A DNA stretch of 64,000 nucleotides. It comes from JAHEJB01 sp041748175. Its GTDB lineage: Bacteria > Bacteroidota > Rhodothermia > Rhodothermales > Rubricoccaceae. Of the stretch, positions 59,824-64,000 are shown piece by piece (position 1 is the first letter of the stretch; every line of letters starts with the position of its first letter). The notes under the pieces were generated by a model that searched no databases, was not told where the DNA came from, and was given only the letters and a program-made list of their open reading frames with translations. The position numbers and the translations under genes are program-made. Location: positions 4,752-68,751 of the forward strand of contig JBGTDU010000118.1 in the NCBI GenBank assembly GCA_041748175.1, given 5' to 3'.

Positions 59824-61017
59824 TTATAGGGTCCGCAAGAAAAAATCGCGGACCTGCACGCTAAACGACTCGGGCTCCACCGTCTGAATCGGATGATCCA
59901 CCCCGGGCAATACGGCCAGGCTCGCATGTGGCAGCGTCGAATGGAGCATCAGCGCATGTCGAAGGCCGAAGAACCGGTCGCGGTCGCCGGTGCTGACGAG
60001 CGTTGGATGGGCAATGGCTGCGAGATCGCCAACAGGGAATTGCCGATTCGGGAGTGCCTCCGTAAACGCAATCATACGCCGGACGAGCAACTGCCAGTTG
60101 GCTCCGTGGGTTTTGGCGAGACGCCTCGACCAGTACGAATCCTGCTCATCCAGCGCCGACTGCAAGGTGCCGACCATCAAGCGTAGCTCGCGCCGATCCC
60201 ACCGCACATTATGCGCGTGGATGGCGAGGCGATCAAAACGCGTCGGATGCCTGGACGCGGCGTGGAGCGCCACGCTTCCGCCGAGGGAGAAGCCGAAGAG
60301 ATGGGCTTTCTCGATCGCTTGCCCGTCCAAAAGGGCGATCACATTCTCGGCGAAACGCTCCATGGTGAGTTCGTCGTCCTCAAACGCATCCGACTTTCCA
60401 TGCGCCATGAAATCGAGTGCGTAAACACGGAAGTCCTTTTCCCAGAGTCGCGTCAGGCGGCGGGTCTCCATTTCTGTGGAGCCAAGGGCGGCGTGAAGAA
60501 CCACGAGCGGCGGCGCACTCTCCGGCCCACTGACGAAAGCCGCAAGGTTGCACTCCCTGAACGGAATCGAAATCTGGGTTGGCTCGGTGGATTGGCACAG
60601 TTCGACGAGCACCCCACCGGTGCTTTTGGGATGGAGAAATGCAATCAGTTTGCCGTCGGCACCGGGCTTCGGTTCATCAGCCATGAGCTGGAAGCCGAGC
60701 GACGTGAGTCGGGCCATCTCGGCTTTGATGTCATCTACTTCAAACGCGATGTGGTGGAGCCCGGGGCCACGCTTGTCAAGAAACCGGGCGACAGGTGATT
60801 CAGGACCAAGGACTTCAAGGAGTTCGAGCTTCGGCACCGCTTTGGCGACTCCACCGTCGCCGATGAAATAGGTTTGGACGCCTTCGCTCGCTACTGTCTC
60901 GACTTTGTACGGCGTCGCTCCCAGCAGCCGTTCAAAAAGCTCCATCGCCTCCGAGGCGTCGGAGACGGCGATGCCGATATGTTCGAGCGTGAATCGTGAC
61001 AAGGCGCGTGCCTGCAT
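59824..61017 (-). CDS. Fusion: methylmalonyl-CoA epimerase-like VOC domain plus alpha/beta hydrolase
   Basis: 397 residues. Residues 1-145 are a complete epimerase-type VOC module: FTLEHIGIAVSDASEAMELF, GPGLHHIAFEVDDIKAEMAR, AFLHPKSTGGVLVELCQ; metal ligands His and Glu are kept. Residues 150-397 are an alpha/beta hydrolase: VVLHAALGSTEME, ALDFMAHGKSD, nucleophile elbow GFSLGG, catalytic Asp/His in VSTGDRDRFF and GVDHPIQTVEPE. Overlap or read-through is unlikely because both halves are in one clean frame. Joint role unknown. Confidence 0.86.
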   Translation of the reverse strand: MQARALSRFTLEHIGIAVSDASEAMELFERLLGATPYKVETVASEGVQTYFIGDGGVAKAVPKLELLEVLGPESPVARFLDKRGPGLHHIAFEVDDIKAEMARLTSLGFQLMADEPKPGADGKLIAFLHPKSTGGVLVELCQSTEPTQISIPFRECNLAAFVSGPESAPPLVVLHAALGSTEMETRRLTRLWEKDFRVYALDFMAHGKSDAFEDDELTMERFAENVIALLDGQAIEKAHLFGFSLGGSVALHAASRHPTRFDRLAIHAHNVRWDRRELRLMVGTLQSALDEQDSYWSRRLAKTHGANWQLLVRRMIAFTEALPNRQFPVGDLAAIAHPTLVSTGDRDRFFGLRHALMLHSTLPHASLAVLPGVDHPIQTVEPESFSVQVRDFFLRTL

Positions 61018-61098
61018 GAGTTGAATTTGTGATCTGGTGGTCTTTTGCGGCTATCCTGCCACGACGAAACTAGCCATTGGTCTCGCGGTCTGAGCCTC

Positions 61099-62076
61099 AT
61101 GTTGCTGCATCTGCATCACTCCAACGCGCCGAAAGAGAGCGCCGCCGATGGTTCAAGGGCGAAATGGCTAGCCATGCGGGCGAGCATCGTCATCGCGGTC
61201 GTCATGCTGGTCGGCAAGCTATGGGCCTACTTCATCACGGGCTCCACGGCAATTTTGTCGGATGCCCTGGAATCGGTGGTGCATCTCGTGGCGACGGCGA
61301 TGGTAGGATTCAGCCTTTGGTACGCCGCGCAGCCGCCCGACAAGCAGCATCCCTACGGCCACGGAAAGATCGCGTATTTCTCCTCCGGCTTCGAAGGCGC
61401 GATGATACTGATCGCTGCTGTGTTCATTCTGGCTGAAGGCGTACGGGCGCTGATCGCCGGGCCGGAATTGAGCCAGCTCGGCACCGGGCTTTTGATAACC
61501 GCCGGCCTCGGCCTCATCAATCTCGTTCTGGGGCTCTATCTCATCCGCACGGGCCGGAGGAACAATGCGCTGGTCCTCGTGGCAAACGGCCAACACGTGC
61601 TGACGGATATGTGGACGAGCCTCGGCGTGGTTGTCGGAGTGGGGCTGGTGTACCTCACGAACATCCTCTGGCTCGATCCGGCTGTCGCGATCCTTCTTGC
61701 TCTCAACATCGTTTGGACCGCGTTTGGACTCATCCGAACGGCCTTTCGCGGACTCATGGAAAGCGTCAATCCCGAAGAGACAGACCGTGTGCTTGGCGCG
61801 CTCGAAAAGGCCAAAGTGGACGGCGATATTGAAGGGTATCATCAACTGCGCCATCGTCGCATTAACGACCAGGTTTGGATCGAGGCGCATTTCATCATGC
61901 CCGACGGCCTGTCGCTGGAAGAAGCGCACCGCCGTGCGACTCTTGTTGAGTTGGCGCTTGACAACTTGTTCGAAGGCGACATCGTTCTGGTAACCTCGCA
62001 CCTCGAACCGGCCGCGCACGAGCATCCGGAGGAGTACGCCACTCCGCTCGTGGATTCGCTGACGGGAGAGGGTTAG
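61099..62076 (+). CDS. Cation diffusion facilitator metal exporter
   Basis: 325 residues from the ATG at 61099. Six helices with metal-site residues TAILSDALESVVHLVATAM (helix 2, D-x3-x) and NGQHVLTDMWTSLGVV (helix 5, H/D-x-x-x-D). C-terminal cytoplasmic domain with HQLRHRRINDQVWIEAHFIM and a His-rich tail AAHEHPEE. Exports Zn, Mn, Fe or similar against protons. Divergent from the VOC-hydrolase fusion. Confidence 0.92.
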   Translation: MLLHLHHSNAPKESAADGSRAKWLAMRASIVIAVVMLVGKLWAYFITGSTAILSDALESVVHLVATAMVGFSLWYAAQPPDKQHPYGHGKIAYFSSGFEGAMILIAAVFILAEGVRALIAGPELSQLGTGLLITAGLGLINLVLGLYLIRTGRRNNALVLVANGQHVLTDMWTSLGVVVGVGLVYLTNILWLDPAVAILLALNIVWTAFGLIRTAFRGLMESVNPEETDRVLGALEKAKVDGDIEGYHQLRHRRINDQVWIEAHFIMPDGLSLEEAHRRATLVELALDNLFEGDIVLVTSHLEPAAHEHPEEYATPLVDSLTGEG

Positions 62077-62432
62077 GTTTGAAGGGAGTCGGGAGAAGGG
62101 AGAAATGGGGGCGTCAGCTCTGAATGGTAGGGCGTGCTCGCCGGGCGGGTCGGCCGATTTTAGAGGGAGGCCCGACGTGTCAGGTTGTCGTCTGATTCCG
62201 GGCCAATCTTGTGGTGTTCGGAGAAGGAGGTGGACATCGCCAAGGAGATTATTCGCGGCTGATCCCCGAACTCCGATTTACACGATTCGGGGCGACACTT
62301 CTGGAGAGCGAGTCGCGCTGCGGATCGGGAGATCCGCAATCCCGGGGGACGCGATATCCGAAATCCCAAATCCGCAATCCCGAAATCCAGATATTCTATT
62401 TTCCGAAATCCGAAATCCAAAATCTCAGGACC
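62077..62432. other. Gene-free gap containing short-word repeats
   Basis: 356 bases. The left part has a purine-rich word repeated (GGGAGTCGGGAGAAGGGAGA at 62088); the right part (62331-62426) holds the CCGAAATC tandem motif. No protein-like frame is apparent. The promoter of the following gene must be here. Confidence 0.55.
62331..62426. repeat. Degenerate tandem repeat of (A)ATCCGAAATCCC words
   Basis: Repeated close variants of ATCCGAAATCC and ATCCGCAATCCC, about seven in ~95 bases, up to seven bases before the GTG of the flavoprotein gene. The same word family occurs in reverse at 48101-48143. Confidence 0.8.
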
Positions 62433-63794
62433 GTGCGCATCGCAGTCATAGGCGGATTGGCCTCCGGACCCGCAGCCGCGGCGGAGGCCGCTAGGGCAAA
62501 CCCGGACGCCGAAGTCGTGCTGTACGAGCAGGGGCCGCACATCAGTGTAGGTTCGTGTGAGATCCCGTACTTCGTCGCGGGTCAGATTGCAGACGCGTCG
62601 ACGTTGGAGGTTCTCACGCCCGAGCAATTCGAGAAAACGAAGGGTGCGAGTGTGCGTGTTCGGCATCGCGTTACGGCCATCCAACCCGAGAAACGGAGGC
62701 TGATCGTCGAGTCGCTCGTTCATGGAAGCTCGCACGAGGAGCCGTTTGATCGGTTCATCCTTGCCACCGGGGCACGGGCACGGCGGCTTGGCGTGGACGG
62801 CGAGGAGGCCGATGGCGTTTTCACGGTTCGGGGGCTTACGGACGCCGTTGCTGTAAAAAGCTGGCTGGAGACCGAGTCCGTTCAGCACGTCGTTATCGTT
62901 GGCGGTGGGTTCGTAGGGGTGGAGATGGCCGAGGCTGTGCGCCATCGTGGTTTGCGCGCCACGATCCTCGATCCCAGCGGTCGCGTTCTCCGCGGTGTGC
63001 TTTCGGAGGGCATGTCCAACCCCATGATGGAGGCGATCCACGCAGCCGGTGTAGCCGTTCGCGCCGAGCGCGTAACCCGCATTGAGGCTGATGAGCAGGG
63101 CCGCGTAGCCTCCGTCCGGACCGACAAGGACGAGGTCATCGGCTGCCAGGCTGTTGTTGTTGGCATCGGCATCGAACCCCGAACGGAACTGGCAAAGGCC
63201 GCCGGAATCAAGATTGGCTTGATGGGCGGGATTTCAGTGGACGACCAGATGAGGACGAGCCTGCGCCGCGTCTGGGCGTGCGGCGATGGCATCGAAGTGC
63301 CGCGCGTTGTGGATGGCAAGAAGATCCTCTGGCCGCTGTCGCCGATTGCCCGAAGAACTGCACGAGTAGCGGCGCGCAATGCCGCAGGAGTCAAACCGCC
63401 GGATCGGTTTACCGGCGTCACGCCTTCGGTTGCCGTATCCGCTTTCGGCATGGAAGCCGCTTCAGCCGGACTGTCGTTGGCCGAGGCGAAAGAAGCCGGT
63501 TTCGATGCGGAGTACGTACAGATCAAGCACTGGTCGCGCGTAAGCACGATGCCCGGGGCAAAGCCGCTGCACCTGAGCTATGTCGTCGAACGGGGGAGTG
63601 GCCGCCTGCTCGGCGGATCATTGGTAGGGGAGGAAGGCGCCGCGCTCCGCGCCAACGTGCTGGTTCCGTGGATTCGGTCGGGCGTAACCGTAAAGGAGAT
63701 CGCCGAGGAAATGGACCTCGTCTACACGCCGCCCATAGCGCCCGCAACAGACCCGCTTCGCGTGGCCGCGTCGGTTGCGATGAGAGAGCTCTAG
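62433..63794 (+). CDS. FAD-dependent pyridine-nucleotide oxidoreductase, CoA-disulfide reductase-like
   Basis: 453 residues from the GTG at 62433 (AGGA six bases upstream). FAD site RIAVIGGLASGPAAAAEA; redox Cys in GSCEIPYFVAGQI, in the place of the CoADR/NADH oxidase Cys; NAD site VVIVGGGFVGVEMAEA; FAD contact RRVWACGDGIEVP. C-terminal dimer domain complete. The usual S-x-x-x-C-G-L-P-Y is S-V-G-S-C-E-I-P-Y. Reduces CoA disulfide or a related persulfide, or oxygen; not decided by sequence. Confidence 0.88.
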   Translation: MRIAVIGGLASGPAAAAEAARANPDAEVVLYEQGPHISVGSCEIPYFVAGQIADASTLEVLTPEQFEKTKGASVRVRHRVTAIQPEKRRLIVESLVHGSSHEEPFDRFILATGARARRLGVDGEEADGVFTVRGLTDAVAVKSWLETESVQHVVIVGGGFVGVEMAEAVRHRGLRATILDPSGRVLRGVLSEGMSNPMMEAIHAAGVAVRAERVTRIEADEQGRVASVRTDKDEVIGCQAVVVGIGIEPRTELAKAAGIKIGLMGGISVDDQMRTSLRRVWACGDGIEVPRVVDGKKILWPLSPIARRTARVAARNAAGVKPPDRFTGVTPSVAVSAFGMEAASAGLSLAEAKEAGFDAEYVQIKHWSRVSTMPGAKPLHLSYVVERGSGRLLGGSLVGEEGAALRANVLVPWIRSGVTVKEIAEEMDLVYTPPIAPATDPLRVAASVAMREL

Positions 63795-63861
63795 GCCTTT
63801 CTAACGTTCCGTGCTTCCGTAAAAATGAGGAGTAAGAAACCGCCCCATTTTCAAGGGGGCT

Positions 63862-64000
63862 GGGGCTGACCAAAAAGTCCGCGCCTGGGTGGGCGTTTTG
63901 TGCATGTAAAGGGGTTGGTTTGGTTAAATTTAGCCATGCAAACTCTTGGATCCTCGGGCAAGGTCACCTTCAAGGAGTACCAGCCCCATCAGCCGACTTT
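63862..64000 (+). mobile_element. Left end of an insertion sequence (partial, probable IS1182-like)
   Basis: Begins near GGGGCTGACCAAAAAGTCC, which resembles the terminal repeat of IS1182-type elements, 74 bases before an ATG. The right end lies outside the window, so inverted repeats and target duplication cannot be confirmed. Confidence 0.45.
63936..64000 (+). CDS. Probable transposase, N terminus only (3' partial)
   Basis: The window ends after 21 codons, MQTLGSSGKVTFKEYQ... then PHQPT. The K-V-x-F-K-E-Y-x-x-x-Q start followed by polar residues is reminiscent of IS1182-family transposases. It is the only reading frame consistent with an IS start next to the terminal-like sequence. Low certainty because so little is visible. 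Confidence 0.45.
   Translation, partial: MQTLGSSGKVTFKEYQPHQPT

Overview
The window looks like chromosome of a member of Bacteroidota, most probably the Rhodothermia (Rhodothermus/Salinibacter side). The signs are: several secreted proteins ending in a type IX secretion (Por) sorting domain; a short GT5 'glycogen/starch synthase' next to a DUF4270-type lipoprotein; translation starts without clear Shine-Dalgarno sequences; an HMG-CoA reductase (mevalonate pathway); and a SufS/SufT pair. This is inference from gene content; no rRNA is present. Most genes are moderately G+C-rich housekeeping or envelope genes.

Layout. 1-10.3 kb: end of a secreted protein, tRNA-Arg(CCG), a DUF512/TIGR03279 radical-SAM-like protein, then a minus-strand run of enolase, two paralogous repeat-rich exported proteins, an outer-membrane beta-barrel, a DUF4270-like lipoprotein and the GT5-like protein. 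10.6-18 kb (plus): HU, a double zinc-ribbon/TPR membrane protein overlapping modA-modB (no modC seen), an FG-GAP/T9SS protein, and three consecutive TPM-domain proteins. 18-24.4 kb (minus): VOC protein, SufS, a palindromic 41-bp tandem array, SufT, a pyrimidine-dimer glycosylase-like protein, an ABC1/UbiB kinase and HMG-CoA reductase. 24.6-30 kb (plus): spondin-like lipoprotein, a response regulator/histidine kinase pair, and an MBL-fold protein.

30-37.5 kb is a mosaic accessory region. It holds an ABC-2 exporter pair, two decayed copies of a histidine-kinase 3' end flanking a RelE-type toxin-antitoxin pair, a HicAB pair, an integron-type attC site, a frameshifted VOC relic, a chimaeric gene (half an ABC ATPase joined to the back half of an alpha/beta hydrolase and a TPR domain), a small protein gene broken by one stop codon, and an A+T-rich DUF262-HEPN two-gene module that resembles a defence system. 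No integrase is visible.

37.5-45.6 kb: GNAT, zinc-ribbon membrane protein plus SPFH/GYF protein, patatin, a modular murein hydrolase and a Ser/Thr kinase. 45.6-47.6 kb: an intact, very G+C-rich cation:proton antiporter lying between N- and C-terminal fragments of another antiporter. 48.2-51.8 kb (minus): a compact PP2C phosphatase - FHA/zinc-ribbon - FHA/FHA/flavoprotein operon, which with the kinase 2.6 kb away could be a phosphothreonine signalling circuit ending in a redox enzyme; this is the best candidate here for an undescribed system. 51.9-64 kb: DUF488, M14 peptidase, HicAB, SpmA/SpmB, UvrC, a beta-propeller T9SS protein, a VOC-hydrolase fusion, a CDF metal exporter, a CoA-disulfide-reductase-like flavoprotein and the start of a likely transposase.
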